A stretch of 64,000 nucleotides of DNA from Verrucomicrobium sp. BvORR034. Lineage in GTDB: Bacteria > Verrucomicrobiota > Verrucomicrobiia > Verrucomicrobiales > Verrucomicrobiaceae. The notes under the pieces were generated by a model, which ran no database searches, was not told where the DNA came from, and saw only the letters and a program-made list of their open reading frames with translations. The first letter of the stretch is position 1. Each line of letters starts with the position of its first letter. The translations under genes and the position numbers were made by a program. Location of the stretch: assembly GCF_000739635.1 (NCBI RefSeq), contig NZ_BATQ01000016.1, positions 1 through 64,000 on the forward strand. The letters run 5' to 3'. This document shows, piece after piece, positions 1 through 7,199 of this stretch.

Positions 1-417
1 TATATGAATGCCAGCGGCGAGGCGGTGTCATCCGTCTGCCGCTTTTACAAGATTCAGCCGGAGGAGGTGCTCGCCGTCTATGACGACGTGGATCTGTCCC
101 TCGGCTCGATGCGTTTTCGGATGAACGGCCGACCGGCCGGTCACAACGGCGTCAGATCTCTGATTTCCCATCTCGGCACGGAGGAGTTTCCCCGGTTGAA
201 GGTGGGGATTGCCGGGGAGCAGGGCCGTCCTGCGGGTGACCGCATGGTGGACCATGTGCTGGGCCGCTTCAGTGAGGCTGAGCAGCCCCAGGTGCAGACC
301 GCCGTGAGCCGGGCCGTAGAGGCCGTGCGCTCCGCGCTCAACACCGGCCTGGAAAACGCGATGAATCTCTACAACCGCAAAGAATCAACCACGAACCAAA
401 CTACGCCAAAACCATGA
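1..417 (+). CDS. pth: Peptidyl-tRNA hydrolase, C-terminal part (5' end outside window)
   Basis: Peptidyl-tRNA hydrolase releases peptides from prematurely dropped peptidyl-tRNA in the cytoplasm. The window opens inside the gene: the first codon reads Tyr, followed by MNASGEAV, which matches the family's Y-M-N-x-S-G block. Further along are the DDVDLSLG segment and the substrate-binding loop GHNGVRS. The 138 visible residues are about the C-terminal three quarters of a usual 185-200 residue Pth. The stop codon overlaps the start of rpsF (ATGA), so the two are probably co-translated. The tail after about residue 125 is polar and rich in Thr, Asn and Pro. Family assignment is secure; the true start is not visible. 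Confidence 0.95.
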   Translation, partial: YMNASGEAVSSVCRFYKIQPEEVLAVYDDVDLSLGSMRFRMNGRPAGHNGVRSLISHLGTEEFPRLKVGIAGEQGRPAGDRMVDHVLGRFSEAEQPQVQTAVSRAVEAVRSALNTGLENAMNLYNRKESTTNQTTPKP

Positions 418-698
418 GCCGCAAATACGAAGCGATGATTGTCCTCGACATGAAGGGCAAAGAGGAAAACGTCGAGACCCTGGTCAGCCAGCTGGGCCGC
501 GAGTTCGAACAAAACGGTGCCAAGCTCGAGCAGGTGGACAACCTCGGGAAGAAGAAGTTCCCCTATGCCCCGCGTCACGTGGAGTCCGGCTACTACATCA
601 ACTTCCACTTTGAAGCTGCTCCTGAAGCCATCAACGGTCTTCAGACGAAGCTCAAGCTCAACGAGAACATCTATCAGCAGTACTTCCAGCGCCGCTAA
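414..698 (+). CDS. rpsF: 30S ribosomal protein S6
   Basis: This is a 94-residue S6 protein of the small ribosomal subunit, which sits on the platform and pairs with S18. The sequence opens MSRKYEAMIVLD, the usual first strand of the S6 ferredoxin-like fold, and contains the typical LGKKKFPYAPRHVESGYY segment. Its length is normal for the family, and there is no long acidic C-terminal tail. The start is fixed by the ATGA overlap with pth. In many bacteria rpsF is followed by ssb and rpsR; here ssb follows after 236 bp, and rpsR is not in the window. Confidence 0.96.
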   Translation: MSRKYEAMIVLDMKGKEENVETLVSQLGREFEQNGAKLEQVDNLGKKKFPYAPRHVESGYYINFHFEAAPEAINGLQTKLKLNENIYQQYFQRR

Positions 699-799
699 TT
701 GCGGTGATCTGGGCTGCGTGCTCCTCCGCCCCGTGGGTCCTCGGATCCAGGGCCGGGAAGTGAGGTGCTCGCTGCTGTCTGTTTTGCAGTTCCTCCAGC

Positions 800-820
800 G
801 GGCGGATTCATGATCCGCCC
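800..820 (+). terminator. Hairpin between rpsF and ssb
   Basis: A perfect 8-bp stem (GGGCGGAT at 800-807 and ATCCGCCC at 813-820) with a 5-nt loop lies about 100 bp after rpsF and 115 bp before ssb. No clear T run follows, so it may be a weak terminator, an attenuator or a processing site. Confidence 0.3.
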
Positions 821-934
821 CGCCCTCCAGCCAGTTTTCTGCTGTGCCCGGGCAGGTCGTGTCTTGGAGACACGGGTCGTAAACTCCAAAAACCTGTCGC
901 CAAACTAGGCGGCGCCCGCTAACTTCACCGCGCT

Positions 935-1534
935 ATGGCTTCGTACAACAAAGTGATGCTCATGGGGAATCTCACGCGAGATCCCGAAGTCCGGTACACC
1001 CCCAAAGGCAGCGCTGTGGCTGATTTGGCGATCGCGGTGAACCGTGTGTACACGGCCGAGAATGGCGAAAAGCGTGAGGAAGTGACCTACGTGGACGTGG
1101 TACTGTGGGCCCGATTGGCGGAGTTGGCCGGTCAGTACCTGCACAAAGGCCGTCCGGTCTTCATTGAAGGCCGTCTTCAGATGGACCAGTGGGAAGACAA
1201 GCAGACTGGCCAGAAGCGCAGCCGACTGCGCGTGGTGGGCGAGGTGATGCAGTTCCTCGACAGCAAGCGCGAAGGCGGCATGGACGACGCTGGCCAAGGC
1301 GGCGGCGCAAGCAGCAGTGGTCCTAGCGGCGGCGGTGGTGGCGGTGGCTACCAGCAGCGTCCCCCGCAGCAAGCCCGTGGTGGTGGCGGGTACGGCGGCG
1401 GTGGTGGTGGTGGCGGCGGCAGCTATGGTGCTCGCCCGCCGCAGGGCGGCAATCGTCCGGCTCCCGCAAACAGCGAAGACTTCGGCGACGGTCCGATCAC
1501 GGACGGCCTGGAAGACGACGACATCCCGTTTTGA
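935..1534 (+). CDS. ssb: Single-stranded DNA-binding protein
   Basis: This 199-residue SSB coats single-stranded DNA during replication, repair and recombination. Residues 1-110 form the OB fold, starting MASYNKVMLMGNLTRDPEVR and including FIEGRLQMDQW. Residues about 115-180 are a long Gly-rich disordered linker with runs of up to nine Gly and several Gln, Pro and Arg. The last residues, DDDIPF, are the acidic tip that recruits partner proteins. The start ATG fits the first OB strand. The gene stands alone and is followed by a strong terminator at 1567-1606. Confidence 0.97.
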   Translation: MASYNKVMLMGNLTRDPEVRYTPKGSAVADLAIAVNRVYTAENGEKREEVTYVDVVLWARLAELAGQYLHKGRPVFIEGRLQMDQWEDKQTGQKRSRLRVVGEVMQFLDSKREGGMDDAGQGGGASSSGPSGGGGGGGYQQRPPQQARGGGGYGGGGGGGGGSYGARPPQGGNRPAPANSEDFGDGPITDGLEDDDIPF

Positions 1535-1566
1535 TCGGCGCTCTCGCGATTCGCGATCTTGATTTC

Positions 1567-1606
1567 AAACAACGAAGGACCGGCTTAGGCCGGTCCTTCG
1601 TTGTTT
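1567..1606 (+). terminator. Strong intrinsic terminator after ssb
   Basis: An 18-bp perfect stem (1567-1584 paired with 1589-1606) closes a 4-nt TTAG loop. The left arm begins AAACAACGAAGG and the right arm ends TTCGTTGTTT, so the structure can end transcription on either strand. It lies 32 bp past the ssb stop codon. Confidence 0.85.
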
Positions 1607-1885
1607 GGGCGAGCATGCCCGTGGCGACTGACGGTTGGGACAACCGGACCACGCCGACGGGTGGCTGCGGGAGTAGTCCGGCTGTCCTCAGCCGGGGAGG
1701 GAGCGGAGGGATTGGCGTGGAGTGGGTGAGGGCGTGCTGAGGTGTTTGGGCGAGCGTTCCTTCGACGACTGACCGGTTGGGACAACCGGATTACACCGAC
1801 GGGTGGCTGCGGGAGTAGTCTGGCTGTCCTCAGCCGGGAATTGGGAGCGGAGGGGTTGGCGTGGAGTGGCGGAGGGCGTGCTGGG
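1602..1885. repeat. Tandem duplication of a ~141-bp unit carrying a three-hairpin dispersed element
   Basis: Two imperfect copies (1602-1742 and 1743-about 1885) both begin TGTTTGGGCGAGC and run through a shared hairpin-rich core to GCGTGCTG. Each contains the motif CGGTTGGGACAACCG, then a GTAGTC segment, then an 18-base hairpin (CCGGCTG paired with CAGCCGG around TCCT in the first copy). Related copies lie at 37481-37560, 58361-58407 and, truncated, 58491-58507. The first unit starts inside the right arm of the ssb terminator. The whole 1535-1910 gap holds no convincing gene. Confidence 0.75.
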
Positions 1886-1910
1886 GTGATTGAGCGCGCG
1901 CCCTTTGCTT

Positions 1911-2825
1911 TTAGCGCTCCTGCCTCACCGCCTTCGAATCCGGCTCGGCCCGGTCCCAAACCTCCACTTCCTCTTTCTTCAGCACCATGATGACCTCATG
2001 GCCATTGCGCAGCAATCCCTCAAACTCCCAGAGGAACCCGAAGTCTGCCTTCAGTCTCATGAACATTTCCAGCATGTCGAACTGGGTCCAGACGTGGAAG
2101 TGGATGTCGAGGTGGGGCAGGGCGTGAACTTCCTCGCGAGTGAGGAGTTCCTTGGTCATCGTGTTGGAGCCCACCCCTTTGATGGCGTTGTGGCGATGCA
2201 CGTCCAGATAGTGATCGTACAAGCTTTGCGCGGGGCCCTCCTGGTGGTCTTTCACCAGGTGCTCATAGGGGGTGATGGGCCGGTTGAAGTCGAAGCTGTA
2301 GCGTTTGTCAGGGAGGGTGATGAAGAGGTGGCCTCCCTGCTTCAACTTGCTCATGAAGACCTTCAGCGTGCTGATCACATCCTGGCAATGCTCCAGCATG
2401 TGGTTCGCGATGAGATGATCCAGGCTGTCATCGGGGATCAGTTCCAGCTTTTCGCCATCGCCCACATAGTCCACATGCACGAGTTCGTTGCCGTCGGCTG
2501 CCAGTTCCGGACAGCGGGCCAGATTGTCCTCTGCGCTCAGGTAGTCGTAGTACTTCGTCACCACACCGTCGGCGGTGGGGGTGGGGCGGTGCAGGGCGCC
2601 GATCTCCAGTCCTTTCCCCCGAAGGAAACGGATGCTCATGAAGGCGCGTCCTTCATCGATCATGGGGCCGACACCCTTGTTCTTGCCCAGACGTTTCCGC
2701 GCCGCATTCACCTCCTTTTTCAAGGTCCCCAGTTCCTTTCGCGCCGCCTCAAGTTTCTGCCGCGTGTCGTCGAGTTTCTGCTGCAGGGAGCTGGCGGTCT
2801 TGGCTTTGACGAACGGAAATTTCAT
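1911..2825 (-). CDS. Class I SAM-dependent methyltransferase with N-terminal coiled coil
   Basis: The product of about 304 residues has a short N-terminal helical segment (residues about 10-50, rich in Lys, Gln, Leu and Glu, probably coiled coil). A methyltransferase-like core follows: GLEIGALHRPT resembles the SAM-binding motif I, and LDHLIANHMLEHCQD resembles the motif before strand 4. The order and the ITLPDKR segment fit the Methyltransf_11-like proteins often found in glycan or O-antigen loci. The substrate cannot be told. I chose the start at 2825 because the residues upstream in the same frame are low-quality and Cys-rich. The gene is flanked by a repeat and by the opcA terminator, so it is probably transcribed alone. 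Confidence 0.7.
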   Translation of the reverse strand: MKFPFVKAKTASSLQQKLDDTRQKLEAARKELGTLKKEVNAARKRLGKNKGVGPMIDEGRAFMSIRFLRGKGLEIGALHRPTPTADGVVTKYYDYLSAEDNLARCPELAADGNELVHVDYVGDGEKLELIPDDSLDHLIANHMLEHCQDVISTLKVFMSKLKQGGHLFITLPDKRYSFDFNRPITPYEHLVKDHQEGPAQSLYDHYLDVHRHNAIKGVGSNTMTKELLTREEVHALPHLDIHFHVWTQFDMLEMFMRLKADFGFLWEFEGLLRNGHEVIMVLKKEEVEVWDRAEPDSKAVRQER

Positions 2826-3025
2826 AGAACTGCAACGGAGACTGCCGTGCCGTATGCAGCGCGCGCGGAGCACCTGCGGAGGGTGCTTAGACCGGGCATT
2901 TAGAGCACTGGAGTCCTTCGTCCAGAAAGCATTTTGCATGCACTTTGACAAGAGCATTCGACTCGCTGGTCAAAGTTGCCATAAGACATGATCCAGTGGA
3001 CTCAATTATGCTGTGTCGGGAAATG

Positions 3026-3061
3026 GCGGTAAAACAAAAGACCGCAGTCCGAAGACTGCGG
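3026..3061 (-). terminator. Intrinsic terminator after opcA (minus strand)
   Basis: Reading the minus strand, an 8-bp stem (CCGCAGTC and its complement, 3042-3061, loop of 4) is followed by a T-rich stretch (CTTTTGTTTT). It lies 46 bp past the stop codon of the opcA-like gene, where termination of the zwf-opcA transcript is expected. Confidence 0.75.
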
Positions 3062-3107
3062 CCCTGAGCACTGAAAACCAAATAGATGGAGCTGTGAGGG
3101 GCAGGGC

Positions 3108-4163
3108 CTAGCCCAGCATCTGACGAAGAACGGGCACCATCTGCACATACAGACTCTGGCCACCCAGGCGGCTGAGCTGGTCGGTGATGAGGGCTGGATC
3201 GTCCGGGAGATCGGCAGGCAGGCTCTCTTCGTTGACGTGCTCACCCAGTTCCACGCGCGTGCAGATGCGGTTGCCGCCGCAGGTGCGATTCACGGTGAAC
3301 TTGCCGCCAGCGGTGACCAACGTCATTTCCTGGAGCGGCTCGGTGCCGGTGCCTTCATGCACATTGACCGTGACCGTTTGGCCATCGGGAAGGACCAGTG
3401 CGAAGCGATCGCCTTCGCGTTTCAATTCGCATTTCATGCGGACTGCCATCCAGGCGACGAGCAACAGGCCGGCGATGCGCTGGCCTGGGGCGTGGGCCAC
3501 CTCGATGCTCTGGAGTTGCCGCAGCTCAGCAATGGCGGCGGCAGATTGGAAACAGGACGCCAGCGCGGTGCGGAAGAGGTGGGACCGCAGCCAGCTCAAA
3601 TCGTAGCTGCGGAAACGGGCTGTCTTCTGGCTCTGGGCCTCTTCCAGGGTGGAGAACGCCTTCGCCGGGTCGGTCCAGGTGGAGCTGTCCACAAAGAGCA
3701 GGTCAAAGACGCTGTAGAGGCGCTCGCTAAAGCTCTGGGTGAGATCGCCCTGCCACCAGCAGACCAACGGGAGGTCGGAGTCCAAGTGGGCGAAGACGAT
3801 GTTCCGGACTTCGTCCAGATTGCCGCCCTGGAGCAGGAAGGAAATCTGCTCACTGCAGACGGACTTGTGTCCTTCATGGAGCTGGCAGTGGGCGGTGATC
3901 CAGGCGCGTGGTGTAGTGGCGGCCTCAGCCGGTTGGGCCAGGATCAGCAGGCCACGGCAAGCGTGCTCCTGGGTGATCTCGGCCAGGAGGGCAGTGTTCT
4001 TCTCCAGGGAGGATGACTCCTCGCTGTAGATGGCAAAGTTCATCAGGGAGGCCTTGGTGCGCGCGTTGTCCGCGCCCCAAAGTTCCTTCAGCGCCTTGTC
4101 CACCCGGCCCAGGGGGACTTCCTGGCCCAGGATGGCTAGCGAATCTTCCGTAAGGGTGCTCAT
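3108..4163 (-). CDS. opcA: OpcA-like glucose-6-phosphate dehydrogenase assembly protein
   Basis: This 351-residue protein resembles OpcA, which in cyanobacteria and actinobacteria promotes assembly or activation of glucose-6-phosphate dehydrogenase. Family-typical parts are the N-terminal LWGADNARTKASLMNFAIYS segment, the central LPLVCWWQGDL, and the SSTWTDP motif. It lies 50 bp downstream of zwf on the same strand, the usual operon partner, and is followed by a terminator. There are no signal peptide or membrane segments, so it is cytoplasmic. Role and context agree; the molecular mechanism is not fully known for the family. Confidence 0.85.
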   Translation of the reverse strand: MSTLTEDSLAILGQEVPLGRVDKALKELWGADNARTKASLMNFAIYSEESSSLEKNTALLAEITQEHACRGLLILAQPAEAATTPRAWITAHCQLHEGHKSVCSEQISFLLQGGNLDEVRNIVFAHLDSDLPLVCWWQGDLTQSFSERLYSVFDLLFVDSSTWTDPAKAFSTLEEAQSQKTARFRSYDLSWLRSHLFRTALASCFQSAAAIAELRQLQSIEVAHAPGQRIAGLLLVAWMAVRMKCELKREGDRFALVLPDGQTVTVNVHEGTGTEPLQEMTLVTAGGKFTVNRTCGGNRICTRVELGEHVNEESLPADLPDDPALITDQLSRLGGQSLYVQMVPVLRQMLG

Positions 4164-4213
4164 GTGCTCAGTCAGCAGGGGTAGCTTAGCTTAGCAGACA
4201 GGGGAAGAGACGA

Positions 4214-5755
4214 CTAGAGGCGACGCCAGACACGGCCATCGCTCTGGAGGAGCTCGTCCGCTTCTTTCGGGCCCCAAGAGCCGGCAGGGTACTCGCACAT
4301 GGGCGGCTGTGGGCCGTCATTGTGCCAGGCATGTTCGATTTCGTCGATAAAGGCCCATGCGTTCTCCACTTCGTCGCGACGGGCGAAGAGGGTGGCGTCA
4401 CCGGCCATCGCGTCCAGGAGCAGACGTTCATACGCCTCCGGGCTGGCTTTGCCGAAGCTGGTGCTGTAGCGGAAGTCCATCTTCACCGGCTGCATGAGGA
4501 GCTGCACGCCAGGTAGCTTGGACATCATGCGCAGGGAGATGCCTTCATCCGGCTGGATGCGGAACACCAGCACGTTGCGGGTGCCACCCTGACCTTTGGT
4601 GGCGAAGGGGACCTGCGGCGGGTGGTTGAAGTGCACGGAGATCTCCGTGGCCTTCTTCGGGAGCTGCTTGCCCACGCGCATGTAGAAGGGCACGCCCTGC
4701 CAGCGCCAGGTGTCGATGAAGAGGCGCAGGGCCACGTAGGTTTCCGTGTTGGACTGCGGATTCACGCGGTCCTCCTGGCGGTAGCCCACTCGCTCCACAC
4801 CGTCCACGCTGCCCTTGGTGTACTGGGCGCGGATCACGTTCTTGGCAATCTCATCCGTGCCACGCCAGCGGCGCAGGGAGCGGATGACTTTTACTTTCTC
4901 ATCGCGGACGGCGTCGGCGCTCAGGCCCGTCGGCGGCTCCATGGCCACCAGGCTCAGGAGCTGGAAGAGGTGGTTTTGCACCATGTCACGCAGGGCACCG
5001 GCGGTGTCGTAGTAGCCACCGCGACCGCCTTCCATGCCGAGGTTCTCGGCGCAGGTGATCTCCACGTGGTCGATGAAGCGGCTGTTCCAGAGCGGTTCAA
5101 AGATGTGGTTGGCAAAGCGCATCACCATGATGTTCTGGGCGGTTTCCTTGCCCAGGTAGTGGTCGATGCGGTAGGTGTCGCTCTCGTGGAAGGTGGCGTT
5201 CACCACTTCGTTGAGGTGACGGGCCGTCTTGAGATCCTTGCCGAATGGTTTTTCACAGACCACACGAGCCCACTTGCCGCCCGCGCCTTCGTTCAGGCCG
5301 CTCTCGCGCAGCATGAGCATGATCTGGTCAAAAAACTCAGGGGCGGAGGCGAGGTAGAACAGACGGTTGGCGGGAGCACCGCGCTCTGCATCGAACTTCT
5401 CCAGGAGGACTTTGAGGGCCTTGTAGCCTTCCAGATCCTGGAACTCGCTCTTGTGGTAGTGGATGCTGCTGCCGAAGTTGGCCCACACCGTGTCGTCGTG
5501 ACCCTGGCGGGAGTGCTTCTTGTTGGCCGCTTCCAGCTCGGTGCGGAACTCTTCGTCGCTCTTGTCGCGCCGGGCAAAACCCACCACCTTGAACTGCGGG
5601 GGCAGGTCGCCACCCACGGCCAGATTGTAGAGGGCGGGAATCAGCTTGCGATGGGTCAGGTCCCCGGTGGCACCAAAGATCACCACGGTGCAGGGCTCGG
5701 CGCTGTGGCGTTGAATGAGCGTTTCCTGGAAGGGATTCTCGAAGTCTTCGGACAT
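4214..5755 (-). CDS. zwf: Glucose-6-phosphate 1-dehydrogenase
   Basis: This enzyme oxidises glucose-6-phosphate to 6-phosphogluconolactone with NADP+ (or NAD+), the entry step of the oxidative pentose phosphate pathway. The 513 residues contain the dinucleotide-binding GATGDLTHRKLIPALY near residue 30 and the active-site RIDHYLGKE. The C-terminal half is the usual substrate and tetramer domain. The start at 5755 (MSEDFENPF) is preferred because the 31 codons upstream look non-coding. It is first in a minus-strand zwf-opcA operon and is divergent from the AlkZ-like gene, with about 280 bp between them for promoters. Confidence 0.96.
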   Translation of the reverse strand: MSEDFENPFQETLIQRHSAEPCTVVIFGATGDLTHRKLIPALYNLAVGGDLPPQFKVVGFARRDKSDEEFRTELEAANKKHSRQGHDDTVWANFGSSIHYHKSEFQDLEGYKALKVLLEKFDAERGAPANRLFYLASAPEFFDQIMLMLRESGLNEGAGGKWARVVCEKPFGKDLKTARHLNEVVNATFHESDTYRIDHYLGKETAQNIMVMRFANHIFEPLWNSRFIDHVEITCAENLGMEGGRGGYYDTAGALRDMVQNHLFQLLSLVAMEPPTGLSADAVRDEKVKVIRSLRRWRGTDEIAKNVIRAQYTKGSVDGVERVGYRQEDRVNPQSNTETYVALRLFIDTWRWQGVPFYMRVGKQLPKKATEISVHFNHPPQVPFATKGQGGTRNVLVFRIQPDEGISLRMMSKLPGVQLLMQPVKMDFRYSTSFGKASPEAYERLLLDAMAGDATLFARRDEVENAWAFIDEIEHAWHNDGPQPPMCEYPAGSWGPKEADELLQSDGRVWRRL

Positions 5756-6038
5756 GTGCTGTGGCAGAGGGGAGAGGGAGATTGGAATCGCCTGAAGCCC
5801 GGAGGCCATCAGGGTGGGGAGACTACGCCGCGAAAAACCGCCGCGCAACCACGGAGCGAGCCCCCTGCAAGGCGGGGCAATGAAAGGTTTTCATGCGGGT
5901 GATGAGCGGGAACTGGCGGATCATGAACGGGTAACGACTGCTGAGTGACAGGGGATGCAGGGCGAAAGTGTCGGAAAAGTGTCTCTGGCACCCTGCTTGC
6001 AGATTCTTCATGGGTGGTGCAGGTATCGGGCCATTGCC

Positions 6039-7130
6039 ATGACACCTGCTGAAGCTGCCCGCATTCGATCCGGTTCCCAAGGTCTGGCACCCGGAGGTCC
6101 GTCCCTGAAATCCGCCGGGGAAGTGGTGGAGCATCTGGGCGGCGTGCAGGCGCAGGATTTCCTCCAGGCTCTGTGGGCGCTGGGCTCGCGCCTGCCGGAG
6201 GGCACCACGGAAACTCAGGTGGAGGAGGCCATCACAAGGCGGGAACTCGTCCGCACCTGGCCCATGCGCGGGACATTGCACTTCGTGCCTCCAGCGGATG
6301 TGCACTGGATGCTGGAACTGCTGACACCGCGGGTGATCGCGGGCACGGGCACCCGGCAGAAACAACTCGAGCTGGATGCCAAGGTTTTCGCCAAGGCGGA
6401 GAAGGTGCTCCTTAAGGCCCTGCAGGGTGGCGGCATGTTGAGCCGGGAGGACATGCAGGCGACGCTGGACAAGGCGGGCATCTCCACGGCGGGTCAGCGG
6501 GGCTACCACATCCTCTGGCGGTTGAGTTCCGAGCGCCTCCTCTGCGTGGGGCCGCGCACGGGCAAATCGCAGACCTTTGTGCTGCTGGATGAATGGGTGA
6601 CGACACCCCGCAAGCTGGACCGGGCGGCGTCGATCGCCCTGCTGGCGGAGCGTTATTTCCTGAGCCGCGGACCGGCCTCGGTGGGGGACTTTGCCAGCTG
6701 GTCGGGGCTCACCATGCCGGATGTCCGGGCCGGGCTGGAGGCGGTGAAGCCGAAGCTGGCGAAGGACACGCTGGAAGGCAGCGAGGTCTGGCATTCACCG
6801 GATGTCTGTCCGCCCGCCGAGAAGAAGCCGCAGGTCCGGCTGGTCGCCGGGTTTGATGAAATGATCCTCGGTTACAAGGACCGCAGCCCCTCCATCACCG
6901 ATCCGGCCCACGCTGCGAAGATCGTGCCCGGTGGCAACGGCATCTTCAATCCCGTCATGCTGGTGGACGGGCGCGTCACCGGCATCTGGAAACGAACGAT
7001 CAAGAAGAAGTCGGTGGAGGTGCAGTTGCAGCCCTTCAGCCCGCTGAGCCAGACGCAGCGCAAGGCATTTGCCAAAGAAGCGGACCGCTACGGTGCCTTC
7101 CTGGGCCTGGCGGCGAGTATCACGGAATAA
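6039..7130 (+). CDS. AlkZ-like winged-helix DNA-binding protein
   Basis: This 363-residue protein belongs to the winged-helix family that includes the DNA glycosylases AlkZ and YcaQ, which unhook crosslinks or alkylated bases. Visible family marks are HLGGVQAQDFLQALWALGSR, with a Q-A-Q triplet at the place of the catalytic QxQ or QxD motif, then RTWPMRGTLHFV, and a C-terminal GFDEMILGYKDRS segment. The last matches members often annotated only as winged helix DNA-binding domain protein. Start 6039 is preferred; upstream residues look non-coding. It lies 69 bp before the M64-like gene on the same strand, but a functional link is not evident. Confidence 0.8.
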   Translation: MTPAEAARIRSGSQGLAPGGPSLKSAGEVVEHLGGVQAQDFLQALWALGSRLPEGTTETQVEEAITRRELVRTWPMRGTLHFVPPADVHWMLELLTPRVIAGTGTRQKQLELDAKVFAKAEKVLLKALQGGGMLSREDMQATLDKAGISTAGQRGYHILWRLSSERLLCVGPRTGKSQTFVLLDEWVTTPRKLDRAASIALLAERYFLSRGPASVGDFASWSGLTMPDVRAGLEAVKPKLAKDTLEGSEVWHSPDVCPPAEKKPQVRLVAGFDEMILGYKDRSPSITDPAHAAKIVPGGNGIFNPVMLVDGRVTGIWKRTIKKKSVEVQLQPFSPLSQTQRKAFAKEADRYGAFLGLAASITE

Positions 7131-7199
7131 GGCCTGGGGCAGTTTTTTCCTCTTCGGGGCAACCGGGCAGGCGGGCGTTCGCGTTTCCCTGCTGCTGCC

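Noticed and set aside
4622-5902. A 426-codon open frame opposite zwf
   Set aside because: It is the antisense shadow of a clear zwf gene, full of His, Val and Ala typical of reversed GC-rich coding sequence. No family is recognisable.
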